Origin: Pseudomonadota bacterium
GTDB lineage: Bacteria; Pseudomonadota; Alphaproteobacteria; Acetobacterales; Acetobacteraceae
Length of the DNA stretch: 6,111 nt
Direction of reading: 5' to 3'
NCBI GenBank assembly: GCA_021826565.1
Contig: JAKAZJ010000136.1
Span: 1-6,111 of the forward strand
In this document: positions 1-6,111 of the stretch, piece by piece
Layout: every line of letters begins with the position of its first letter
How positions within the stretch are numbered: position 1 is the first letter of the stretch
Made by a program: the position numbers and the translations under genes
Notes under the pieces: model-generated
Told to the model about the DNA's origin: nothing
Database searches by the model: none
Seen by the model: only the letters and a program-made list of their open reading frames with translations

Positions 1-1382
1 TCGATCCCGGTGCGCGGCGGCGCGATCCACCCGGCATATTGCCCGGGTTCCGTCTGTGGACGCATCAACGAGGCGACATAGGCGGCGTCGTCCGGCGTGG
101 GCAGGAAGCGCGCGGGGTCGGCGGTCAGCGTGCCGTCGGGGGCCAGCGCCGCGCCGGCGAATTCGCCGATGCGGCGGTTGAAGCCGACATGCGGAAGATG
201 CAGCCGGAAAGTGAAGCCGGCGGCAGCGATCTCGCGGTTCCAGCGGGCGATCCCGCCGGCACATTCCTCCACATAGTCATCGCGCAGGCGCATGTTCAGC
301 GCCGACAGGGCCGGGGCGGCCTCGGTCACCATGGCGTTGTTGCGGTAGCGCAGGACCGGGTAGGTGGCGTGGCGCAGATCGTGATCGTCGTCGATCTTGT
401 CTTCGCGGTAGCGCCCCTTCAGTCCGGCGGTGAAGGCGTTCGCGGCGTTGGTGGATAGCTCCGAACCAAACAGGTCCAAGGTCAGCGAGAAATGCAGGTT
501 CAGCTTGCGCTGCAACGTCGGCAGATCGATCACGCCCAGCGCGCGGACGCGGGCGGTATCGGTCGGATCGTCGATCCCGGCCGCGCGCATGGCGGCACAG
601 CTGCGCTGCACCACGCGCTGGATTCCGGAATCGCCGACGAACATGTGATGCGCTTCCTCGGTCAGCATGAAGCGGCAGGTGCGCGACAGCGGATCGAAGC
701 CGGATTGCGCGAGTGCGGCCAGCTGCATCTTGCCGTCGCGGTCGGTAAAGAAAGTGAAAAAGAAGAAACTCAGCCAGTCCGGCGTGGCCTCGTTGAAGGC
801 GCCGAGCATCCGCGGCTGGTCGGGATCGCCGGAGCGGCGGCGCAGCAGGTCTTCGGCTTCCTCGCGACCGTCGCGGCCGAAATATTTTTGCAGCAGATAG
901 ACCATCGCCCAGAGATGACGGCCCTCCTCCACGTTCACCTGGAACAGGTTGCGTAGGTCATACAGCGAGGGCGCGGTGGCGCCGAGATGACGTTGCTGTT
1001 CGACCGATGCCGGTTCGGTGTCGCCCTGGATCACCAGCAGGCGGCGCAGGGCGGCGCGGTATTCACCCGGAACCTCCTGCCAGGCCGGCTCGCCGCGATG
1101 CGTGCCGAAGCCGATGCGGCGGTCCGCCACGGCCGGGGCGAGCAGGATCCCCCACCGATATTCGGGCATTTTCACGAAGCCGAACTTGGCCCAACCTTCC
1201 GGGTCCACGCCGATTGCGGTGCGCAAATAGACCGGCCGGTCCTGGAACACGGCCGGCCCGGCGCCCTTCCACCATTGGATATAGCCCGGGTGCCAGGTTT
1301 CCAGCGCGCGGCGCAGCCGTGGGTCCTGGTTCAGCCCCACATTGTTCGGGATCAGACCGTCATAGTCGATGGTTTCGGACAT
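1..1382 (-). CDS. boxB: Benzoyl-CoA 2,3-epoxidase oxygenase subunit BoxB (C-terminus cut by window edge)
   Basis: This is the diiron oxygenase component of benzoyl-CoA 2,3-epoxidase. With the reductase BoxA it uses O2 and NADPH to turn benzoyl-CoA into 2,3-epoxybenzoyl-CoA in the cytoplasm. The frame starts with MSETIDYDGLIPNNVGL and runs 460 codons without a stop to the left edge. The family is about 475 residues long, so only some 13-15 residues are missing. All six iron ligands that I recall from the Azoarcus evansii structure (E120, E150, H153, D211, E240, H243) are found here at a constant offset of +3: E123, E153 and H156 (in VEEGRH), D214 (after the Phe-rich SFFFFTFFTD), E243 and H246 (in TEEAHH). 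The constant offset makes the call very firm. The ATG at 1382 is preceded by AAGGA at five bases and lies 10 bases after the boxC stop, so the two are surely cotranscribed. The boxA reductase is not in view. Confidence 0.97.
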   Translation of the reverse strand, partial: MSETIDYDGLIPNNVGLNQDPRLRRALETWHPGYIQWWKGAGPAVFQDRPVYLRTAIGVDPEGWAKFGFVKMPEYRWGILLAPAVADRRIGFGTHRGEPAWQEVPGEYRAALRRLLVIQGDTEPASVEQQRHLGATAPSLYDLRNLFQVNVEEGRHLWAMVYLLQKYFGRDGREEAEDLLRRRSGDPDQPRMLGAFNEATPDWLSFFFFTFFTDRDGKMQLAALAQSGFDPLSRTCRFMLTEEAHHMFVGDSGIQRVVQRSCAAMRAAGIDDPTDTARVRALGVIDLPTLQRKLNLHFSLTLDLFGSELSTNAANAFTAGLKGRYREDKIDDDHDLRHATYPVLRYRNNAMVTEAAPALSALNMRLRDDYVEECAGGIARWNREIAAAGFTFRLHLPHVGFNRRIGEFAGAALAPDGTLTADPARFLPTPDDAAYVASLMRPQTEPGQYAGWIAPPRTGI

Positions 1383-1387
1383 GCTCG

Positions 1388-1392
1388 TCCTT
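1388..1392 (-). promoter_or_regulatory. Ribosome binding site of boxB
   Basis: AAGGA sits immediately after the boxC TGA stop codon and five bases before the boxB ATG. It supports the ATG at 1382 as the start, and its position makes reinitiation by ribosomes finishing boxC likely. Confidence 0.7.
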
Positions 1393-2994
1393 TCAGACCC
1401 GTTCCGGGTCGAACGCGGGTTTCATGCCGCTGCCGTAGCGGTGCAGCGCGCCGGCCTCGCCCACCGCGCCGGGGCGCTGGAACACCCAGTTCTGCCAGGC
1501 GGACAGGCGGCCGAAGATGCGGGTCTCCATCGTCTCGGGACCGGCGAAGCGGAGATTGGCCTCCATCGCGGACAGCGCGTCGGGGGAGAAGCTGGCGCGT
1601 TCCTCGCACAGGACGCGCACGGTATCGTCCCAGTCGATCGGATCGACGGACTCCGTGACCAGGCCCAGCGCGTCGGCGGCATCGGCGGGCAGCACGCGGC
1701 CGATCGCGGCCCGGGCGGCGGCCAGCGCCGGCGCATCGCCCAGGAACCGGGTGGCAAGCCGGGTCAGCCCGTTGCCCATCGGGAACCATCCGAAATTGGC
1801 GGCCGACAGCGCGATCGGCGCGGCATTGGCCAGCGCGCGGTCGGCGCCGAAAACCAGCTCGGCCAGCGTGCCCGCGAAGCAGCTTCCGGGTTCGATCAGC
1901 GCGATCAGGCTGCGCGACGACACATCCAGCCGCTTGAACACGCGGCGCCAGAGCAGGCGGATTTCGCGGGCCAGCCAGTCGTCGGCTTCCAATACCGCGT
2001 CGGTCGCCAGCATCGCCTCCGCCGTGCCCGCTGTGCGGAACAGCCACAGGCCGAGTTCGGGTTCGTTCACGCGCAGATGCAGGATCGCATCGTCCAGCGC
2101 ACGGGCGGCGGCAAGCGGCCAGCTCGCGGCGCCCTCAGTGTGGAGATCGGGAGCACGCGCGGGGCCGTGCAGCAGGAACTGCGCGGCGCGGCCGGGGCGG
2201 TCGAGCGTGATCTCCAGATGCGGGTAGGCGATGCGATCGCCAAGGATCGTGCGCTGCAACGGCGGCAGCTTGACGCCGCGCGCATCCGTGGGCCGGTCGG
2301 AGCGTTCCGCCAGCGCCGCGGCGCGGGCGGCGACGGCGGCATCCCAGCGGGAGGGGGGAACGATTTCGTCCACCAGCCCCCAGTCGCGCGCGCGCGCACC
2401 GCGCAGCCCTTCCTCGGTGGTGCAGAACACATCGGCGCGGTCGCGGCGAACCCGACGCTTATCCGTCAGCCGTGTCAGCCCGCCGGTCGCCGGCAGCACG
2501 CCGAGCAGCGGCACTTCCGGCAACGAAACCGCGGCGCGGCGGTCGTCCACCAGCATGATGTGATCGCACGCCAGGGCGAGTTCGTAGCCGCCGCCGGCGG
2601 CCGAGGCATGCAGCGCGGCGAGCCAGGTCTGGCCAGAGTCCGCGGTGGCCTCCTCGATCGCCAGGCGGGTCTCGTTCGTGAACTTGCAGAAATTCACTTT
2701 GTGGCCATGCGAAGCCTGACCCAGCATCCGGATATTCGCCCCGGCGCAGAACACCCCTGGCTTGGCCGAGCGCAGTACCACCACGCGCACCGCCGGATGC
2801 TCGAAGCGCAGGCGCTGCACCGCATCGGCCAGTTCGATATCCACGCCGAGGTCGTAGGAGTTCAGTTTCAGCGCGCAATCGGGAAAAATGCCGGCATCGG
2901 GATCGACATCCATCGCCAGCGTCGCGACCGGGCCGGCAACGTCCAGGCGCCAGTGGCGGTAGCGCGTGGGGTCGGTGCGGAAATCAATCGGCAT
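1393..2994 (-). CDS. boxC: 2,3-epoxybenzoyl-CoA dihydrolase (benzoyl-CoA-dihydrodiol lyase) BoxC
   Basis: BoxC is a crotonase-superfamily enzyme that opens the ring of 2,3-epoxybenzoyl-CoA with two waters, giving 3,4-didehydroadipyl-CoA semialdehyde and formate. The protein is 533 residues, against about 550 for characterised members. Residues ~15-215 form the crotonase domain, with FCAGANIRML at 82-91 (CoA/oxyanion region), SAAGGGYELA at 131-140 and SLPEVPLLGVLPATGG at 157-172. The active-site residues I recall for Burkholderia BoxC (C111, E146, E168) map at a constant offset of -8 to C103, E138 and E160. The second half (~250-533) is the extended BoxC-specific region with a second crotonase-like fold, ending in RLSAWQNWVFQRPGAVG and HRYGSG. 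The start is MPIDFRTD at 2994. An ATG at 3096 is in frame but would add a nonconserved Arg/Pro-rich leader deep inside the hydrolase gene. GGAG lies seven bases before the ATG. The first 11 bases overlap the hydrolase end. Confidence 0.96.
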   Translation of the reverse strand: MPIDFRTDPTRYRHWRLDVAGPVATLAMDVDPDAGIFPDCALKLNSYDLGVDIELADAVQRLRFEHPAVRVVVLRSAKPGVFCAGANIRMLGQASHGHKVNFCKFTNETRLAIEEATADSGQTWLAALHASAAGGGYELALACDHIMLVDDRRAAVSLPEVPLLGVLPATGGLTRLTDKRRVRRDRADVFCTTEEGLRGARARDWGLVDEIVPPSRWDAAVAARAAALAERSDRPTDARGVKLPPLQRTILGDRIAYPHLEITLDRPGRAAQFLLHGPARAPDLHTEGAASWPLAAARALDDAILHLRVNEPELGLWLFRTAGTAEAMLATDAVLEADDWLAREIRLLWRRVFKRLDVSSRSLIALIEPGSCFAGTLAELVFGADRALANAAPIALSAANFGWFPMGNGLTRLATRFLGDAPALAAARAAIGRVLPADAADALGLVTESVDPIDWDDTVRVLCEERASFSPDALSAMEANLRFAGPETMETRIFGRLSAWQNWVFQRPGAVGEAGALHRYGSGMKPAFDPERV

Positions 2995-3751
2995 CCTGGG
3001 TCTCCGGCAGCAGGGGACGGACAAAATCCGCGATCGCGGCAAGGGTGGCGTCCGGTGCTTCCAGATGCGGGGCGTGTTGCGCGTCCAGCAGGACAATGCG
3101 GGCGCCGCCCGGAATCAGCGCGGCGGCCAGCCGCGCGTGCAGGTCCGAACCGTACGGATCGTTGCGGCCCTGGATCACCATCGTGGGCGCGGTGATGCGG
3201 GCTAGCGCGGGACGCAGGTCCAGCGCGGCGGGAAAGCCCGGGTCCAGCCATGCGTCCGCCCAGCCGTGGAAGGTGGCGTCCGGGTCGCGGTGATGGCGCG
3301 CCAGGCGCGCGCGCAGATCGCCCGACGCGAAGCTGGTCCGGGTGGCGGCAATGGCGGCGAGCCCGGCGGGTTCGGTGACGAAATGCGGTGCGATCAGCAC
3401 CAGGCCGCGGACCTGGGCCACCGCCGCGGCGATCGTGGCGCCATCGGAATGGCCGATCAGCACCGCATCGTCGATGCCGGCCTCGGCCAGGATCGCGGGG
3501 AGCAGCGCGGCTTCTCGCGTCAGGTAATCCAGCGGACGCGGCAGCTTCGCGGGATCGGAACGACCGTAACCGAAGCGGGAATAGGCGAATACCGGCTGGC
3601 GCGTGGTCTGGTGCAGCCGCGCCGGGAAATCCCGCAGCAGGCCGACCGAACCCAGGCCCTCGTGCAGAAGGACCAGCGCCGACCGCGCCGGGCCGCCCCA
3701 CCAGGCGGCGTCCAGCTTGCCTTGCGGCAGCTGCACCGTCACCGGCCGCAT
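2984..3751 (-). CDS. Alpha/beta hydrolase, possible thioesterase or ring-product hydrolase of the box cluster
   Basis: This is a 255-residue soluble alpha/beta-hydrolase with no signal peptide or membrane segment. The catalytic triad is visible: Ser102 in the nucleophile elbow G-H-S-D-G (100-104), Asp198 in QGRNDPYG and His226 in DAQHAPHLEAP. An oxyanion-hole segment LLHEGLGSVGLLRDFP (28-43) carries HEG rather than the plain HG of many relatives. A cap region lies at about 125-180. The start is MRPVTVQL at 3751. The ATG shares one base with the ligase TGA (TGATG) and has GGAGG six bases upstream. A longer in-frame start at 3844 would lie inside the ligase gene and is not needed. The gene is sandwiched between bclA and boxC with overlaps on both sides, so it almost certainly serves benzoyl-CoA metabolism. 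The substrate cannot be read from sequence. Hydrolysis of stalled benzoyl-CoA or epoxide-derived thioesters, or of an ester or lactone by-product, is inference only. Confidence 0.88.
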   Translation of the reverse strand: MRPVTVQLPQGKLDAAWWGGPARSALVLLHEGLGSVGLLRDFPARLHQTTRQPVFAYSRFGYGRSDPAKLPRPLDYLTREAALLPAILAEAGIDDAVLIGHSDGATIAAAVAQVRGLVLIAPHFVTEPAGLAAIAATRTSFASGDLRARLARHHRDPDATFHGWADAWLDPGFPAALDLRPALARITAPTMVIQGRNDPYGSDLHARLAAALIPGGARIVLLDAQHAPHLEAPDATLAAIADFVRPLLPETQDAD

Positions 3752-5286
3752 CAGCCGCCTCCGCGCAGTTTGTAGCGCTGGATTTTCCCGGTCGCGGTCT
3801 TGGGCAGGTTGTCCACCAGCTCGATCCAGCGCGGATATTTCCACACCCCGATCTGCTCCTGCACCATCGCCTTCAGCTCCGCCCGCAGCTGGTCGGCGTC
3901 GGTGCCGGCATCGCGGGTGACCAGGAACGCCTTCGGCTTGGTCAGGCCGTCGGCGTCCTGCTCCCCCACCACCGCCGCTTCCAACACGCCAGGGTGGGTC
4001 AGCAACGCCGCCTCCACCTCGAACGGGGAGACCCAGATGCCGCCCACTTTCATCATGTCGTCGGCGCGGCCCTGGTAGCGATAACGGCCCTCGGCGTCGC
4101 GCACATAGGTATCGCCGGTCCAGGTCCAGGCGCCGCGGAACGTGGCGCGGGATTTTTCGCGCTGGTTCCAGTAGCCATCGGCGGCGGACGGGCCGCGCAC
4201 GATCAATTCGCCCGCGATGCCATCCGCAACATCGGCGCCGTCCGCATCAACGATGCGAAGCTGGTAGCCCGGCACGGCGCGGCCGGTGGCGCCGTAGCCG
4301 ATATCGTCGGGGGTGTTGGACACGAAGATGTGCAGCATCTCGGTGGAGCCGAGACCGTCCAGGATATCGACGCCGGTGCGGTCCACCCAGCGCCGCGCCA
4401 CCGCCTCGGGCAGCGCTTCGCCGGCCGAGATGCAGCGACGCAGCCGCTCCGATCCCGCGCCGTGCGTCAGGCCGGGATGGGCGAGCAGCGCGGCATACAG
4501 CGTAGGCACGCCGCCGAAGATACTGGGACGGAAGCGCGCCATGGTGGCGAGGACCGCATCCGGCGTCGGCCGGTCGGGCAGCAGCACGGCGGACGCGCCG
4601 ACCGACATCGGGAAGGTCATGCCGTTGCCCAGACCGTAGGCGAAGAACAGTTTCGCGGCGGAATAGACGGTATCGTCCTGGGTGATCCCCAGGACCTGTG
4701 CGGCGTAGGTGTCGGCGGTGGCGCGCAGGCTGGCATGGACGTGACGCGCGCCCTTCGGCAGCCCGGTGGAGCCGGAGGAATAGAGCCAGAACGCGACCTC
4801 GTCGGCGGAGACTTCCACCAGCGGCGCCGGGGTGGCGGGCAGAAAATCATGCCAGTCGCTGGCATCTTGGGTGGGTGTGCCGTCCACGCCGGCGACCACC
4901 ACGCCGCGCAACGCCGGCAGCCTCGCCAGCAGCGGGCGCAGCGGCGGCAGCAGCGGCGCCGAGACCACCAGCAGCTCGGCCCGGCTATCGGCCAGAATAT
5001 AGGCGGTTTGTTCCGGTGTCAGCAGCGTGTTGACCGGCACCGGGATCACGCCGGCGCCGATCGCGCCCCAGAAGGCGGCGGGGAAATCCACCGTATCCAG
5101 CATCACCAGCGCGATGCGCCGTTCCCGTCCCACACCGGCGGCGGCCAGGCCGGCGGCGAAGCGGGTGGCCTGCTCGGCCAGCGCGGCGTAGGTCACGGAC
5201 CGCGCCGGGTCGGTGAAGGCCAGGCGCGCGCCACGACCTTCCGCGACGTGGCGGTGCAGGAAATGCCAGGCGGCGTTGTCGCTCAG
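3751..5286 (-). CDS. bclA: Benzoate-CoA ligase (AMP-forming), apparent CTG start
   Basis: This enzyme activates benzoate to benzoyl-CoA with ATP and CoA, the entry step of the pathway. Read from the CTG at 5286 the protein is 511 residues, a normal length for the family. Motifs of the ANL adenylate-forming superfamily follow in order: the P-loop YSSGSTGLPKG (169-179), the A5 region LDGLGSTEM (309-317), TGD (390-392), GRADDMMKVGG (406-416) and the C-terminal PKTATGKIQRYKL with catalytic Lys501. AKLFFAYGLGN (211-221) and GSTEMLHIF are typical of benzoate and hydroxybenzoate CoA ligases, which is why benzoate rather than an aliphatic acid is called. A GTG at 5196 is in frame, but the 30 codons before it encode the usual family N-terminus (SDNAAWHFLHRHVAEGRG), so it is too late. 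No ATG, GTG or TTG is available between the upstream stop and that segment. Closely related hydroxybenzoate or fluorobenzoate specificity cannot be excluded. Confidence 0.95.
   Translation of the reverse strand: MSDNAAWHFLHRHVAEGRGARLAFTDPARSVTYAALAEQATRFAAGLAAAGVGRERRIALVMLDTVDFPAAFWGAIGAGVIPVPVNTLLTPEQTAYILADSRAELLVVSAPLLPPLRPLLARLPALRGVVVAGVDGTPTQDASDWHDFLPATPAPLVEVSADEVAFWLYSSGSTGLPKGARHVHASLRATADTYAAQVLGITQDDTVYSAAKLFFAYGLGNGMTFPMSVGASAVLLPDRPTPDAVLATMARFRPSIFGGVPTLYAALLAHPGLTHGAGSERLRRCISAGEALPEAVARRWVDRTGVDILDGLGSTEMLHIFVSNTPDDIGYGATGRAVPGYQLRIVDADGADVADGIAGELIVRGPSAADGYWNQREKSRATFRGAWTWTGDTYVRDAEGRYRYQGRADDMMKVGGIWVSPFEVEAALLTHPGVLEAAVVGEQDADGLTKPKAFLVTRDAGTDADQLRAELKAMVQEQIGVWKYPRWIELVDNLPKTATGKIQRYKLRGGG
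3758..3762 (-). promoter_or_regulatory. Ribosome binding site of the alpha/beta hydrolase
   Basis: GGAGG lies within the last codons of the ligase gene (which encode its terminal Arg-Gly-Gly-Gly), six bases before the hydrolase ATG. It decides the start at 3751 against the longer in-frame ATG at 3844. Confidence 0.75.
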
Positions 5287-5375
5287 GGCTTGGTTCCTCC
5301 GTGGTCGGCACGATAACGGTAGTCCAATGCCGAATTACGCACCAGGACGCAAGTTCGGCGGAACAGGATGTCCGA
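5287..5375 (-). other. Intergenic region between the acyl-CoA dehydrogenase gene and bclA
   Basis: These 89 bases are the only real gap in the window. Apart from the ligase ribosome binding site they hold no convincing -35/-10 pair and no hairpin with a T-tract. A six-base inverted repeat (GCCGAA at 5329-5334 and TTCGGC at 5354-5359, 19 bases between) is the only symmetrical element seen; it could be an operator or chance. The gap is long enough for an internal promoter, so whether bclA is cotranscribed with the upstream gene is open. Confidence 0.4.
5295..5300 (-). promoter_or_regulatory. Strong ribosome binding site that fixes the CTG start of bclA
   Basis: GGAGGA stands eight bases before the CTG at 5286. 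No other start codon lies at a workable distance in the ligase frame. The next in-frame candidate, the GTG at 5196, is about 100 bases further on and has no comparable site. Confidence 0.75.
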
Positions 5376-6111
5376 TCAATGCGTATCCAGCCCCAGGATC
5401 CCCCGCGCGCGGTCCATGTCGGCGGCGATGCGTTTGCCGATCAGGTCGCGCAGTGTTTCCGTGGTGCCGCCGCCGATCGAGCCGTACCGGGCACCCCGAT
5501 ACAGCCGCGACACGGGGTATTCGTCGGTGAAGCCGAAGCCGCCGTGCAGCTGTACGGCTTCGCTGGTGACGCGCAGCGACATCTCGTTGCAGAACACCTT
5601 TGCGGTGGCGGCCAGGAACGGGTCCGGGAACGGGTTGGCGGTCAGCGCGGCGCGGTACAGCAGGCCGCGCCCGGCCTCGATGTCCTTGAACATGTCGGCC
5701 AGCTTCCAGCGCACGCCCTGGTTGTCGGAAATAGGGCGGCCGAACGCGGTGCGATCGCGCACATAAAGTGCGGCCTCGTCGAACGCGCCTTCCGCCAGGC
5801 CCAGCGAAATCGCCGGGTTCAGGCAGCGTTGGGTGTTGAAGGCCGATAGCAGCCGGCGGAACCCGTCCTCGCGGATCACCAGGTTTTCCAGCGGCAGCTC
5901 GCAGTCATCGAACTGGATCTCGTGCAGATTCTCCCCGCCCATGGTGTGGAACGTGCCGGTGACGGCAAAGCCCGGCGTGCCCGGTTCCAGCAGCACGCAG
6001 CCGATGCCCTCGCGTCCCGGGCGGCCGTCCACGCGGGTGAACACCACGAACATCCCGGCCTCGGGCGCGCGGCTGATCAGCGTCTTCGTGCCTTTCAGGA
6101 TTACACGGTCG
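5376..6111 (-). CDS. Acyl-CoA dehydrogenase-family flavoprotein without the usual catalytic glutamate (N-terminus cut by window edge)
   Basis: The visible 244 residues are the C-terminal part of an acyl-CoA dehydrogenase homologue (family length about 380-400). They begin in the middle beta domain (DRVILKGTKTLIS, then TMGGENLHEIQFDDCELPLENL) and continue into the C-terminal helical domain, with RDRTAFGRPISDNQ and the FAD-contacting QLHGGFGFTDEYPVSRLYR. The frame is open to the right edge, so the ATG at 6053 is an internal methionine. In medium- and short-chain enzymes the catalytic Glu sits in the pattern YEGT; here the segment reads SIGGGTTE with Gly (codon 5471-5469). In isovaleryl-CoA and long-chain enzymes the Glu is on an earlier helix; here that position reads FNTQRCLN with Gln (codon 5831-5829). 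A classical dehydrogenase reaction is therefore doubtful. A 3-sulfinopropionyl-CoA desulfinase-like or other non-dehydrogenase reaction is possible. It lies 89 bases upstream of bclA on the same strand. Confidence 0.9.
   Translation of the reverse strand, partial: DRVILKGTKTLISRAPEAGMFVVFTRVDGRPGREGIGCVLLEPGTPGFAVTGTFHTMGGENLHEIQFDDCELPLENLVIREDGFRRLLSAFNTQRCLNPAISLGLAEGAFDEAALYVRDRTAFGRPISDNQGVRWKLADMFKDIEAGRGLLYRAALTANPFPDPFLAATAKVFCNEMSLRVTSEAVQLHGGFGFTDEYPVSRLYRGARYGSIGGGTTETLRDLIGKRIAADMDRARGILGLDTH

Noticed and set aside
1..960. Several plus-strand open frames of 70-154 codons in the first kilobase.
   Set aside because: They lie opposite boxB, which is open across the whole stretch and carries all six iron ligands.
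2994..3096. Longer boxC start at an ATG at position 3096.
   Set aside because: The extra 34 residues are Arg/Pro/Cys-rich and unlike BoxC N-termini, and they would overlap the hydrolase by over 100 bases. The ATG at 2994 has a plausible ribosome binding site.
1369..3195. Plus-strand open frame of 608 codons opposite boxC and the hydrolase gene.
   Set aside because: It is antisense to firmly identified genes and has a low-complexity Arg/Gly/Gln/Ala-rich translation with no recognisable domain. Long antisense frames are expected opposite GC-rich genes with strong third-position bias.
3751..3844. Longer hydrolase start at an ATG at position 3844.
   Set aside because: It would lie within the conserved C-terminal domain of the ligase. 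The ATG at 3751 has GGAGG at ideal spacing and the usual stop-start junction.
3388..5316. Plus-strand open frame of 642 codons opposite the ligase and hydrolase genes.
   Set aside because: It is a shadow of bclA and the hydrolase gene, with a translation rich in Gly/Arg/Gln/His and no family resemblance. The minus strand carries all ligase motifs in order.
5287..5375. Sigma70-type promoter in the gap before bclA.
   Set aside because: TTG-containing hexamers occur, but none has a plausible -10 box at 16-18 bases.
5376..6053. Start of the acyl-CoA dehydrogenase at the ATG at 6053.
   Set aside because: The frame is open to the right edge, and the residues before that methionine (KGTKTLIS and onwards) are conserved family sequence, so the gene continues beyond the window.

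Overview
This is a high-GC window (about two thirds G+C by eye) in which every supported gene lies on the minus strand, so transcription runs from the right end to the left end. The content is a benzoate degradation cluster of the aerobic 'box' type, in which benzoate is first made into its CoA thioester and the ring is then epoxidised and opened hydrolytically. Codon use, tightly packed genes and the protein families suggest a proteobacterium, probably an alphaproteobacterium of the Rhodospirillales/Acetobacteraceae kind. That placement is an impression from sequence style, not a demonstrated assignment.

In transcription order the layout is as follows. (1) 6111-5376: the C-terminal 244 residues of an acyl-CoA dehydrogenase-family flavoprotein, cut by the right edge. 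(2) 5375-5287: an 89-base gap with no convincing promoter but a strong Shine-Dalgarno at its downstream end. (3) 5286-3751: benzoate-CoA ligase (bclA), which appears to start at a CTG codon. (4) 3751-2984: an alpha/beta hydrolase, joined to the ligase by a one-base TGATG overlap. (5) 2994-1393: boxC, overlapping the hydrolase by 11 bases. (6) 1382-1: boxB, starting 10 bases after boxC and cut by the left edge just short of its expected C-terminus. There is no gap over 300 bases, and I see no RNA gene, mobile element, CRISPR array or clear terminator.

The genes form one biochemical line. BclA makes benzoyl-CoA from benzoate, ATP and CoA. BoxB, with the reductase BoxA (not in this window), makes 2,3-epoxybenzoyl-CoA. 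BoxC opens that ring to 3,4-didehydroadipyl-CoA semialdehyde and formate. The hydrolase is embedded between ligase and lyase with overlapping junctions, so it is probably made together with them, but its substrate is unknown; a CoA-thioesterase safety valve or hydrolysis of an off-pathway product are possibilities. The known active-site residues of BoxB (six diiron ligands) and BoxC (two Glu and a Cys) can all be placed.

The two observations most worth following are the apparent CTG start of bclA and the acyl-CoA dehydrogenase homologue, which lacks a glutamate at both positions where this superfamily normally keeps its catalytic base.
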